Shown here in pieces: positions 45,568 to 56,519 of a DNA stretch of 64,000 nucleotides (within the stretch, counting starts at the first letter, position 1; every line of letters starts with the position of its first letter). The DNA is taken from positions 19,639,295 through 19,703,294 of the forward strand of contig NW_024737042.1 of the NCBI RefSeq assembly GCF_018991925.1. The letters run 5' to 3'. Below the pieces are notes generated by a model. That model ran no database searches. It was not told the origin of the DNA and saw only the letters and a list, made by a program, of their open reading frames with translations. A program made the translations under genes and the position numbers. The stretch comes from Homarus americanus (taxonomy: Eukaryota; Arthropoda; Malacostraca; Decapoda; Nephropidae).

Positions 45568-45605
45568 ATATTTTCACCATTACCCTCACTATCATCTTAA
45601 ACTGT
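45568..45605. repeat. Degenerate minisatellite, right part
   Basis: ATATTTTCACCATTACCCTC followed by ACTATCATCTT. It continues the array at 42,365-42,584 on the far side of the TIR element. From 45,606 to 46,134 I see no gene. Confidence 0.8.
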
Positions 45606-46134
45606 GACCTACCTTGACTAAATGGATGGTATTATTGGTTCAGTTGTTTCAAAGAGTTCCCTTACAACCTATGGTGACGTTTGCATATATGTGTTAGGGT
45701 CACTGTACTAAACTTGTAACGATGGAGCTGATTGGTGGACAAGTTCGGGTGCTCGATTTCAGGAGGCAAAATATTGAGAGCAACGTCAGGTTCCTCAGCT
45801 AGAAAGATCGTACATACCTTAACGCATATCACTAAAATATGTAAACTTACTTTCATGTTAAAATTAGATACAAACTGAGGTTACAATACAGGAGATATTA
45901 ATGATCATATGCTGGAGGCCAGTAAATGTTTGTCACGACAGTTTATAATACAGGAGACACATTACATCACAACACAGGCGGAGTAAACCTCACATCTTTA
46001 GAGCTTTTCCTTTTATTGACAACTGCAACATGTTGTCTCTGGTCACAAACCTTTACAATAGTCCTGGCCCACCGATGTTACATTAAGTAATGAACGGCTT
46101 CAGTGTTTATCATGGCAGTGTTAAGGTTTGGTAA

Positions 46135-47392
46135 CAGGTGGGTCACACTCTCAAGTGGCAGGGTGAAGGTGGGTCACACTCTCAAGTGGCAGGGTGAAGG
46201 TGGGTCACACTCTTAAGCGGCAGAGTTAAGGTGGGTCACACTTAAGTGGCAGGGTGAAGGTGAGTCACTCTCAAGTGGCAGGGTGAAGGTGGGTCACACT
46301 CAAGTGACAGGGTGAAGGTGGGTCACACTCTCAAGTGTCAGGGTGAAGGTGGGTCACACTTTCAAGTGGCAGGGTGAAGGTGGGTCACACTTTCAAGTGG
46401 CAGGGTGAAGGTGGGTTAAACTTTCAAGTGGCAGGGTGAAGGTAGGTCACACTCTCAACTGCAGGGTGAAGGTGTCACACTCTCAAACTGCAGGGGTGAA
46501 GGTGGGTCAGCACTCCTCAAACTGCAGGGTGAAGGTGGGTCACACTCTCAAACTACAGGGTGAAGGTGGGGTCACACTCAATTGGCAGGGGTGAAGGTGG
46601 GTCACGTCAATCGACATGGTGAAGGTGGGTCACGCTCTCATGACAGGTGAAGGTGGGGTTATACTGCTAAGTGGCAGGGTGAAGGTGGGTTACATTCTCA
46701 AATGGTAGGGTGAAGGTGGGTTACATTCTCAAGTGGTAGAGTGTAGGTGGGTTACACTCAAGCGGCAGGGTGAAGGTGGTTCACACTCTCAAGTGGCAGG
46801 TTGAAGGTGGTTCATGCTCCAAGTGGCTGGATGAAGGTGGGTCTCTCATGTGCAGTGGGTGAAGGTGGGTCATACTCAAGTGGCAGGGTGGTTGTCGGTC
46901 ACACCTCAAGTGGCAGGGTGATGGTGGGTTACACCTCAAGTGACAGGTGAAGGGGTGTGGGTCCCTCTCAAGTGGCAGGGGTGAAGGTGTGGGTCACACT
47001 CTCAAACTGCAGGGGGAAGGTGGTGGCAGGAGAAGGTGGGTCACACTCAAGTGGCAGGGGCACGCACTGTGGCGTGGATCACACTCTCAAGTAGTAGGGT
47101 GAAGGTGGGTTACATTCTCAAGTGGCAGGGTGAAGGTGGGTCACACTCCTAAGCGGCAGGGTGAAGGTGGGTCGCACTCTCAAGTGGCAGGGTGAAGGTG
47201 GGTCATACTCCTAAGTGGCAGGGTGAAGGTGGGTCACACTTTCAAGTAGGAGGGTGAAGGTGGGTCACACTCAAGTGGCAGGGTGAAGCTGTGTCATACT
47301 CTCAAGTGGCAGGGTGATTGTGGGTCATTCTCATAAGTGGCAGGGTGAAGGTGAGTCATATTCCTAAGTGGCAGGGTGAAGGTGGGACACAC
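46135..47392. repeat. 31-bp minisatellite, about 40 units
   Basis: The unit is built on GGTGGGTCACACTCTCAAG followed by TGGCAGGGTGAA. Units vary from about 25 to 34 bp by small deletions (CTCT present or absent) and point changes, with a more disordered middle (46,440-47,060). There is no ORF of note. The array is G-rich on the plus strand. Confidence 0.96.
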
Positions 47393-48291
47393 TAAAATTT
47401 CAGAAAATAAGGCACAATAAGTGTAAAGCATCTTCTTTCTTTGACTGTACATCACTCCTGAAGATTCATCTGAAGGTTTGAAGTTACTAGCTCGTTGTGT
47501 CCATTATTGAGAAAGAGTTGGTGTTAGGTATTCGTCGTTTAGAGCGCTAGAGGACTGATAGACGTGGAGTAATGATGTTAGCAGTTAGCTAATTGCTTTA
47601 CCTACGACTAGTCTTGACTCTAAATAATGTGTGTCCATGTTTGGTGTTCATAAGAGTTGAACCTAAAGTTTGAAAATAATCCTTCCAAGCGCACATAAGT
47701 TAGAACGATACTGAAGGATAAACAGACAGACGGACATATGTTCAAATAAAAACAGACATACAAACGCACACTATGTCAACTCAAAAGTTAACAACAGTAG
47801 AAGATTGTCTCCTGAAGACACCATCACACCTCCCTCCTCTCTCACCACCACCACCACAACCACCACAAACACCACCAACACCCAGACATCACCATTAAAC
47901 ACCTCACCGAGTCGACCTCTATCAAAAATCATTGTAACTGGGGAAGTTGTATACAGTCTGACATAACGAGTCAACCCCTTAAGTAATTAGGATTTTTACG
48001 AGCTCGTTACGCCTCCAACACATAAGCCAGTGATGCTGATGACGGCATGGCAAAGCTGAATAAACACGACTTGGCAGCTGACGACGATGAGCTGCAAATG
48101 ATGGAAGGTTAAAAATAGTGGCATGTTTTTTTGTTTTGTTTTTAATGGCGCCGACTCTAAGGCATATAGATGATGACGTTAAGTGACTTTTTGTCTGTTG
48201 GCGAGAATGTGTGTTTATGTGTCTTGGAGTTATAGGTAAGGTCAGAAGGCTTCTTAATTGGGCATAAGGTTTTGTGTAAGAATTTTGTTCT

Positions 48292-48330
<39 letters not shown>

Positions 48331-48615
48331 CATATTAAAGGTAAGTAGGCCTAGGTAGTACGTAGTAGGCAGCTATCAAACACGGTGGTACTACCGCCTG
48401 GGAAGATATTGGAAGCATAATGTGTTGTCCAATGGTAGACCCTCCTGCTATATGTCGCCACAAAAATTGTGACCAAGCCCCAGGTTGCTCATCAGACTTT
48501 CTGCTAATATACACACAATTGCAGGGTCTCAATTGTTTCTCTTACTTTGACAACACCACATACATATATCATTTACTACTCTTGATATTATTATTATTAT
48601 TAGTAGTAGTAGTAG
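47393..48615. other. No gene; microsatellites at 47,836-47,880 and 48,294-48,327
   Basis: Contains a short ACC-rich run, a GT run, and a (TTA)n/(GTA)n run at 48,585-48,615 that abuts the truncated 5' end of REL copy C. The trinucleotide run may be the tail of an older element. Confidence 0.6.
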
Positions 48616-49077
48616 AAGTGAGGTCAAAATAACAAAGGATGGCCAAAGACACCTAGGTGCAGTAATCGGCACGACGGACTTCAAGACCGAGTACGTAACG
48701 GGAAAGGTGAATGAGTGGGTTAGGGAATCCAAGCTCTGTCTGAGATTGCTAATACAGAGCCACATGCGGCTTTTGCGACATTCACCCATGGAGTCAAGCA
48801 TCGCTGGAACTACCTGATGCGCACTATCCCTGATATCTGACCCCTCCTCCACCAAACTGGAAGAAGCTATCAGCGTCAATTTAATTCCCAATTTAGTGAA
48901 ACACCCTCACTTAACCCCAGTAGAGAGATCACTCCTTGCACTACCACCGAGAATGGGAGGAATGGGATTGACCAATCCAGAGGAGATTGCTGCCACCGAA
49001 CATCAAAACTCAGTTCAGCTCACGGCAGCCCTCACGGACCACATAATAGCTCAGAATGCAACAGGGGAGGTGGATAC
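48616..49077 (+). pseudogene. REL retroelement copy C, part before the gypsy insertion
   Basis: This begins with EVKITKDGQRHLGAVIGTTD-like coding text, matching copy A near 12,540. It continues to KHPHLTPVERSLLALPPR and GGMGLTNPEEIAATEHQNSV and ends at TGEVDT, at the left LTR of the nested gypsy. Several stops break the first half. The 5' truncation removes the RT core. Confidence 0.85.
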
Positions 49078-49443
49078 TGTATAATATGGACACGAAGTAG
49101 TACCTTAAGCTGTGTATTCTTATGTTACTCTATTAATTATGTATAGTAAAGTATTACAGAACATGTATTGATCCTATGTAATATTTCCATTTATTATACA
49201 CCATGTTATGTATGTGAATTATCATATTTACATATTATGTATTCAGCTTGTGAATGCTGGCATCTGTACATGCCAGCGCGGAGTGATACAGAGAGTGGAG
49301 ATCACTAGATCTTATGGTGTGGAAGCCAGTTTCTTTGTTCCTATGTATTCATCTCCCGTACGAGAATAAGAACCTATTTTCAAGATAACAAGTGTTTGTG
49401 TATACCCTCAGTAGTGTAGAACATTTTGGGGGTACCAAAGACA
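49078..49443 (+). repeat. 5' LTR of the nested gypsy element
   Basis: 366 bp, TG...CA. I do not recognise a convincing primer-binding site immediately after it. From 49,444 to 49,916 lies the untranslated leader. Confidence 0.92.
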
Positions 49444-49916
49444 GTGAGATTTCTCAGTGAGATACAGAGTGAATTCAGCCTTCCTGCCGGACTGTGTTAA
49501 TGGCGCCTCGTCTTCAGCTTCGCCAAGGATTTACAGCCAGACTACAAGCCTCAGGACTTACAGTGTTGTGAAGTCCTATGCTGTGAAATGCTGTGTTGTG
49601 TATTTAATCAGAATTGTCTGTGCAAACTGCAGTCAGATGACTGAGGGAGCTTGCCCAGCAGTACAACCCCTCCCGCCTATGGTCATTGGGTGACTGTGCA
49701 GCGAGCAAACTTTGGTTCAGTTGCCTTGCGCCCAGCTGCCACTACGTCTGGCAGCGCGCCAAGCCTCCCGGCAACGAGCCATACACACACACACGCACTC
49801 ACAGGCCCACTTTATATTAAATTCTTGCAAATTACTTTAGACTTCTGTAATTCTGTGCATAGATTACGAGGGGTTGACCCGGTCTCTTGCACAGATAGAG
49901 TACAGAAGCTGTCGGC

Positions 49917-51019
49917 ATGTCTCACAGGGATCAAAATGATACCCTGGACGATGGGGTTATGAGTTTAAGTTTGGGAGACCTCTCCCTACTCACACTCAGG
50001 CCCCACGCTCCCCACAGTGACAACGCCCAATCACCCACAGAATCTCCTCGTTCGTCGCGAGCAAGCTCTCCTGCGGTGCCTGCGTCCACAGATCTCCTTC
50101 AACTGATTAAGTGGATGGAAACTTCTCGACGCCAGAACTATGTTGCAAGGAGAGAAGAGGAAGAAATTCGGTACAGAGAGTCTGAAAGACGACGCCACGA
50201 AGATGAACAAAGACGCAGAGAAGTAGAAGATATACGTAGAAGTGAGGATGACCTGAGAAGAAGAGAGGATCAAGCCAGATTTGAAGTCTTGATTTCCCTG
50301 TTAGCCTCCCCACAACGATCTACTATACAAGATTCTTCTGCTACTACTAATGCTGATACGACTAGAGGTACTGGTACCTCATTTCCCAGAGTCGGTTCAA
50401 CAATTCCTCAAAAGGCTGCAGCACAAACGCCTCCCTCTCTGAAGTCTGACGCTTCTTATCAGATATTTCGGGAATGGCATCGACGTTGGCAAGACTATGC
50501 AACAATGGTTGACCTGTCAAGTTTACCACAGCCTAAACAGATGATACAGCTTCGTATGTGCTTGTCCTTAGAGACACAACGTACTCTCGAGACACACTTC
50601 AAGAGCATCCTACGACAACTCTGACTGTAGAGGCCGTGCTGGACAAGTTACAGGAACATGTTAAGGGACAGCGCAACGAAGCACTTAGAAGAAGAGAACT
50701 CCTCCAATGTAAGCAGATTGATGGAGAATCTTTTGATGCATTTTTTGTAAGACTGAAAAGATGTTCAGAGGAAGTTGATGTTTGTCCTGGAAATTCTCAA
50801 GTTTGTGAAGAGACACAACTCAAGATATTTATTTTAACGGGTATTCGAGATGAAGAGCTAGTTCAGCATCTCATTTCACTTGACCCCACTTCCTCCCTTC
50901 AAGATGTTGTTACAAAATGTCGAGCGTACGAGGCCGCCAGGTGTGCGACTTCAGCTTTACTCTCACAACCTGACCAGGTGAGGGCGGTGTCTTCCTACAG
51001 AAAGGGTAAGAAGCAGTAA
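49917..51019 (+). pseudogene. Gag of the nested gypsy element (frameshifted)
   Basis: The first piece, 49,917-50,624, starts MSHRDQNDTLDDG and has a long Arg/Glu-rich helix (RREEEEIRYRESERRRHEDE; about residues 75-125) likely to form a coiled coil, then YQIFREWHRRWQDYATMVDL of the capsid. A two-base shift near 50,590 ends it. The second piece, 50,558-51,019, continues capsid (EAVLDKLQEHVKGQRNEALR, LFILTGIRDEELV-like) to SYRKGKKQ and an in-frame TAA. The same frame then continues into the zinc knuckles. Gag packages the element RNA into particles. Confidence 0.82.
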
Positions 51020-51600
51020 GGTAACCCCACCCCTCACCCTCCAGCTACACCTTCAGCAGCAGCTTTGTGTAACAGCTGCGCGAGACAGCATGATGCCTCC
51101 CAGTGCCCAGCTGCTCAAAGCGTGTGCAGAAGTTGCGACCGTCAGGGTCACTGGGCTTACACATTCAAGTGCCCTGCTAGCAAAGTTCAGTGCAGACTTT
51201 GTGGTCGTGTGGGCCATTATGACAAATGTTGTCGTAAGAAGACACAGAGAAGACACCACCAAGGATCCAAGAAGTCATCCTCAGGTAGTGCTGGCGCGCC
51301 CCCTCCTTCTGGCAAGCATGAAGACGCTGTGTCCAGTCGTTTCTGCCGTCGTGTACATTGTTCCACAGACACGACGCCCCAGCACATCAGTGTCGTCATT
51401 TCTCACGGTAACTTGTCATCCAGTCTTCAGATGTTACCTGATACCGGTGCTGACGTCTCAGTAATTGGTCCACAACACTTAGCAAGTTTGAGAATACCCC
51501 GGAGCAACCTATAGCCCCCTCCTCAGACAACGAAACTGACAGCTGATGGTTCGAAGATGGCTCCAGCTTTGGGATCTTTCTGGGCTGTCTCATACCTTTG
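51020..51600 (+). pseudogene. Zinc knuckles and aspartic protease of the nested gypsy element
   Basis: In frame after the TAA come CNSCARQHDASQCP, CRSCDRQGHWAYTFKCP and CRLCGRVGHYDKCC, three Cys/His knuckles that bind nucleic acid. A basic Ser-rich linker follows, then the protease motif LPDTGADVSVIGPQHL (catalytic Asp in DTG). A TAG at 51,512-51,514 interrupts, coding text continues (DGSKMAPALGSFWAVSYLW), and a small shift near 51,595 passes the reading to the RT frame. Confidence 0.85.
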
Positions 51601-53432
51601 GTAAGCAGTCTTGCTCAGCCCGGATTGATGTTCATGATGGGATCCCGACTCCGCTTTTATCATATGGCCATTGTCAAGAGTTGGCCATTATTTCCAAGGA
51701 ATTCCCCAAACCTATTTTAAAGGTCACCCATGTCAACAGGTTGAAGGAACTCCCTATCTCTACTAACACGTCCCCTTCTGATGCAAGAGCTTACCTTCTC
51801 AAGGAATTTGCTGACGTGTTGGTTATGAAGAAATCTTTGGGATCCACACCACTCAAGCCGATGGTGGGTCCACCTATGAAGATTCATCTTAAGGATGGTG
51901 CCACGCCTTTTGCCATCCACACCCCTCGTTTGATTCCTCACGCCTACAAGGAGCTGGTTAGACAAGAGCTTGACTCCATGGTTGCTCAGGGAATCATCAA
52001 GCCGGCCGGAGACGAACCTTCACCTTGGTGCCACCCTCTCGTCCCCGTCGCCAAACCTCGTGGTGGAGTACGGATCACCACCGATCTGTCAAAACTTAAC
52101 CAGCAAGTTTCCCGTCCAGCCCACCCTTCACCCACACCCTTCGCAGCTGTTCGAAATGTGGACCCGAAGGCGAAGTTTTTTACAACGATGGACGCTTTAT
52201 GTGGTTATTGGCAGATCGAGTTGGCCGAAGAAGACCAGCAATTGACTACATTCATCACACCATATGGAAGATATCAGTATTGCAGAGGCCCCATGGGATT
52301 TGCCGCTACGGGCGATGCATTCTGTCAACGTGGTGACGCGGCCCTTCAAGGAGTCACGAATTGTGACAAGGTGGTTGATGATATTTTACTCCATGACGAA
52401 GACTACTGTGCCCACCTCTCCCGAATATATGAAGTTCTCATCAGATGTCGAAAGTACGGAATTACCCTCAACGCTGACAAGTTTGTAGTCGCCGCACCAT
52501 CAGTGAACTTTTGTGGGTACACTCTCTCAGCATCAGGCATCGCAGCTGACCCGGAGAAATTAAGTGGAATCAGGGATTTTCCAACCCCTGCCAACCTGAC
52601 AGACCTCCGTTCTTTTTTGAGTCTGGTCAATCAGCTGGCTGAATTTTCACCTGACATCTCCGCCGCAGCCCAGCCGTTACGCCCCCTGCTGAGCCCCAGG
52701 AGGACATTCCTGTGGACCCCAGATCATCAAGAGGCCTTCCAGCGAGTTAAGCAAGCCCTCTTATGTCCACCTGTCCTCGCCTGTTACGACCCAGCCCTAC
52801 CCACCGTCCTCCAGACTGACGCCTCCAGACTCTACGGCGTTGGTTACGCCCTTCTGCAGGACCATGGCGGTGGACAACTCCGCTTAATTCAGTGTGGATC
52901 CCGGTTCCTGACGGACGCCGAGACCCAATATGCCACGATTGAGCTGGAGATGTTGGCTGTTGTCTGGGCGATGGCGAAGTGCCGCTTCTACCTGATAGGA
53001 CTTCAGCACTTCACCCTCTTCACGGATCATCGCCCTCTTATACCTATTATCAATCACTACTCTTTGGATGCAGTAGAGAATCCTCGCCTTCAACGTTTGA
53101 AAGAGAAGCTCTCGCCTTATCTCTTCACGGCTGCGTGGCATGCCGGTAAGCTGTTGTGCCTCCCGGATGCCCTATCCCGCGCCCCTGTCAGTCGCCCCAC
53201 CCCAGAGGACGAGATGTTGTGTTCTACAGCTGCTGCATCCCTCAAGTCAGTAGTCTCATTGAAGGCCGTCTTCACATCAGAAGAGTCTACAGCACCGGAT
53301 GCAGACAAGACCCTTGAAGATCTCCGCACCGCAGCCCGGGACGACCCTTCCTACATCCGGCTCATCGACTGTGTGTCCCAGGGATTTCCATCTAACCGAT
53401 ACGACCTTCATGAATCGCTACTCCCGTACTGA
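51546..53432 (+). pseudogene. RT-RNase H of the nested gypsy element
   Basis: This 628-codon piece has a pre-RT segment (LLSYGHCQELAIISKEFPK), then RT: SPWCHPLVPVAKPRGGVRIT, FFTTMDALCGYWQIEL (first Asp), CRGPMGFAATGDAFCQRGD, and the active site KVVDDILLHDEDY (VDD). The connection is LRSFLSLVNQLAEFSPDIS. RNase H has LQTDASRLYGVGYALLQDHG, ATIELEMLAVVWAMAKCRFY, FTDHRPLIPII and LPDALSRAPV. A TGA at 53,430-53,432 in the linker to integrase is in frame with it, so the lesion is a single codon. Confidence 0.9.
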
Positions 53433-54599
53433 AGGATACGCGAGGACCTCTATTGTGACGGAGACCTCGTCTTGTATGGTCCACGAGTAGTCATTCCTGC
53501 TGCCCTATGCCGCCGTACCTTGACCCGCCTTCACGACAGCCATCAAGGAATGGAGGCCACCAAGCGACGGGCGAAGCAGACTGTATTTTGGCCCGGAATC
53601 GAAGAGGACATTGCAAGTACCGTCAGTGCCTGTGAGCATTGCCAGACTCTGCAACCCAGCCAGCAACAGGAACCTTTAATGTGCGACGATAACCCTTCAA
53701 GACCCTTCGAGTCTGTCTCGGCCGACTTCTTTGCAGTGGCAGGGAAGTCCTTCCTCGTCATTGCCGCCCGATTGTCTGGATGGCCTGTTGTCGTCCCCTG
53801 TGGTAGTGATACAACGGCTACTGCTACCATCCGGAATTTCAGACATTACTTCAGAGAAGTTGGTGTTCCCCTCCGTCTCAGGACTGATGGAGGACCCCAG
53901 TTCACCAGCCACGAGTTCCGGGACTTCATGGACCGTTGGAGAGTCCGTCATGTCGTGACCTCGCCCCACTACCCCCAGGCGAATGGACACGCTGAAGCCG
54001 CAATCAAGACTGTGAAACACCTGATCCTTAAGGTGTCACCCTCAGGAAATATCGACTGCGAGGACTTCGATCAAGGTTTGTTAGAGTTACGCAACACCCC
54101 GAACTTCACCGGATCCTCCCCAGCCCAGGTTCTATATGGACATCATCTCAGGTCTTGTGTTCCTGCCCACTCGAAGTCTTTTTCTCAAGAATGGCAAGCC
54201 AAGACTGAAGAATGTGACTGCCGTGCAGCAGAACGAGCCGCAGATGTCGCTGCTCGGTACGACTGTCATGCCCGCCTCCTTCCCAGGTTGAGTATCGGCC
54301 AGCAGGTCAGGATTCAAGATCCGGTATCTCACCGCTGGGACAAAGTTGGGGTTGTCATGGGTATTGGCCGGTCCAGGGACTACCAAGTGCGTCTTTCTAG
54401 TGGTAAAGTATGGTGGAGGAACCGTCGTTTCCTCCGACCTGTGGAGCTGCCAAGTGTTGACCCTTCCCCAGTAGAGTCCCCTAATGCTGATGTCTTTACA
54501 GTAAATCCATCCCCACTTTGTGCTTCTGCCCAGGTACTCCGCAGGTCTGAGCGACTCAGAAACAAAAGGTCCACTCAAGATGAAACTATGAGCGTATAG
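53433..54599 (+). pseudogene. Integrase of the nested gypsy element
   Basis: The frame is shared with the RT piece and runs to a stop before the purine tract (AGGGGGGAGGGAGG, 54,599-54,610) and 3' LTR. The HHCC finger is RLHDSHQGMEATKRRAKQTV then CEHCQ. The catalytic core shows Asp in SVSADFFAVAGKSF, Asp in RTDGGPQFTSHEF, and Glu in NGHAEAAIKTVKHL. The C-terminal barrel has LSIGQQVRIQDPVSHRWDK and GRSRDYQVRLSSGKVWWRN. No chromodomain and no env-like ORF follow. Confidence 0.9.
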
Positions 54600-54611
54600 G
54601 GGGGAGGGAGG

Positions 54612-54977
54612 TGTATAATATGGACACGAAGTAGTACCTTAAGCTGTGTATTCCTATGTTACTCTATTAATTATGTATAGTAAAGTATTACAGAAAATGT
54701 ATTGATCCTATGTAATATTTCCATTTATTATACACCATGTTATGTATGTGAATTATCATATTTACATATTATGTATTCAGCTTGTGAATGCTGGCATCTG
54801 TACATGCCAGCGCGGAGTGATACAGAGAGTAGAGATCACTAGTCCTTATGGTGTGGAAGCCAGTTTCTTTGTTCATCTGTATTCATCTCCCGTACGAGAA
54901 TAAGAACCTATTTTGAAGATAACAAGTGTTTGTGTATACCCTCAGTAGTGTAGAACATTTTGGGGGTACCAAAGACA
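54612..54977 (+). repeat. 3' LTR of the nested gypsy element
   Basis: 366 bp, about 98% identical to the 5' LTR. The preceding purine tract is at 54,599-54,610. Confidence 0.92.
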
Positions 54978-56040
54978 AACATAGAGATACCAGTGAAGTA
55001 AACAAGATTAGAAGGTCCATTACGACAGAACGACAGCATTGCTAAATTGATAAGTTGCAGCAACTGTTGCTGCAAGTACCAGAGAATTTGAAAAAAAGTA
55101 GCTACAGCGCAGGAGGTGGGCACCACGAACTGGTTAACCACGTTACCGATAAGGGCAAACGGTTTCAGTCTCAATAAAAAAACATTTATAGATGTCAATG
55201 TTCTAAGGTACGGTAGGCCAGTAGATTGTTTGCCCTCCCAATGCATGTGTGGCTCTTCCTATGACATCGATCACACCATGGTGTGCAAGAAAGGGGGCTT
55301 CATATGCATGAAGCATGACGAAGTTTGACCTGTGCCCGGGTGGGTTAATTCCCGTAAAAAAAAAAAAAAAAAAAAATATGTTGAAGGAAATCTGCCGTGA
55401 TGTCAGGGTAGAATCGACCCTCCTTCCATTGGACGGTGAGATTTTCCAACAGAGGACTTCAAACACATCCAACGAAGCCCGTGTTGACGTCAGTGCTCCT
55501 GGATTCTGGACTCAGGGACAGCCAGCCTTCTTCGACATCAGGATTTTTTATCCCATCGCCGCATGTCACCGTAACTTAGGTCTCGATGCTGCACACAGGA
55601 GGAACGAGAACGACAAGATAAGGGCAAATGGGGAGAGAATTCAGAACGTTGATCAAGGCAGCTTCACTCCTCTAGTGTTCACAACCTCTGGTGGGATGGG
55701 ACCAAGTGCAAGATGCTTCTACGCCAAACTCACGGAGGTGATATCCGAACAGAAGCAGCAGCCCACAAGTTATGTTAAAGCCTGGATGAGATGTCGACTG
55801 TCCTTTTCTCTCCTTAGGTCTGCTTTGCTCTGCCTCAGGGGAACGAGAGCATCGGCCCTAAAGCCGACAACAGTTGCAGATATTGACTATGAGGCTACAG
55901 TCACTGAATGCTGCATAGATCTGCGGCTCAACTAGCTCAACACAGCTAGGATAGCTACTTATAAATTAGGATTTTTAATATTAGGGTAATAAAATGGTGG
56001 CGAAGGTATGGTTATTGAGGGAGGCTGGAGGCTATTAAAA
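54978..56040 (+). pseudogene. REL retroelement copy C, part after the gypsy insertion
   Basis: Coding text resumes near 55,000 and gives NWLTTLPIRANGFSLNKK, LPSQCMCGSSYDIDHTMVC and KKGGFICMKHDEV (the C-C-H-C cluster). A 51-bp LINE tail at 55,326-55,376 then interrupts. After it come EICRDVRVESTLLPLDGE, EARVDVSAPGFWTQGQPAFF, DIRIFYP and [19 protein letters not shown], ending at TAG 55,933. The 3' untranslated region ends GGAGGCTATT at about 56,038 and passes into (ATT)n. By chance the inserted A tail lets a frame read through as polylysine (55,315-55,935). Confidence 0.87.
55326..55376 (+). mobile_element. 51-bp LINE tail inserted into REL copy C
   Basis: GACCTGTGCCCGGGTGGG, then TTAATTCCCGT and about 20 A, identical in type to the 3' end of the LINE at 38,600-40,630. 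Compared with copy A, about 19 bases of REL coding sequence (the codons for RDLTAN) are missing at the junction. The insertion is thus an extreme 5'-truncated retrotransposition with a target deletion. Confidence 0.82.
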
Positions 56041-56310
<270 letters not shown>

Positions 56311-56319
56311 TTTTATTAT

Positions 56320-56396
56320 ATTATCGCCTCCCAGGCCTTGATGTGGGTCATTAAAAATGACCTGTGCCCGGGTGGGCTAATGCCCGAAAAAAAAAA
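56320..56396 (+). mobile_element. Second short LINE tail
   Basis: CGCCTCCCAGGCC, then GACCTGTGCCCGGGTGGG, GCTAATGCCCG and A10. It is a 75-bp truncated copy of the same 3' end as at 40,570-40,630, placed at the end of the (ATT)n tract. Confidence 0.75.
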
Positions 56397-56519
56397 TACT
56401 GAATTACAGGTAAACCAACATATTTAACGAATATAGAACAGGAATTTCTCTCAGCTTAATAAAATACCTGAGGACTGGCAGCAACAGTCCTCCACTCTAA
56501 ACCTTCACGGGATGTTTTA

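Larger units (their letters stand above)
49078..54977 (+). mobile_element. Ty3/gypsy retrotransposon (standard order), nested in REL copy C
   Basis: This 5.9-kb element has 366-bp LTRs at 49,078-49,443 and 54,612-54,977 (TGTATAATAT...AAAGACA) that differ at about 8 positions by eye. The internal order is gag, zinc knuckles, protease, RT, RNase H, integrase, the normal gypsy order. It is broken by three in-frame stops (TAA 51,017; TAG 51,512; TGA 53,430) and about two frameshifts. GATAC occurs directly left of the 5' LTR (49,073-49,077) and at 54,986-54,990, eight bases beyond the 3' LTR, so a displaced target duplication is possible. REL coding text continues on both sides. Confidence 0.92.

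Noticed and set aside
55315..55935. A genuine gene with an N-terminal polylysine
   Set aside because: The lysine run comes from the A tail of an inserted LINE fragment. The rest is the REL endonuclease domain of a broken retroelement.
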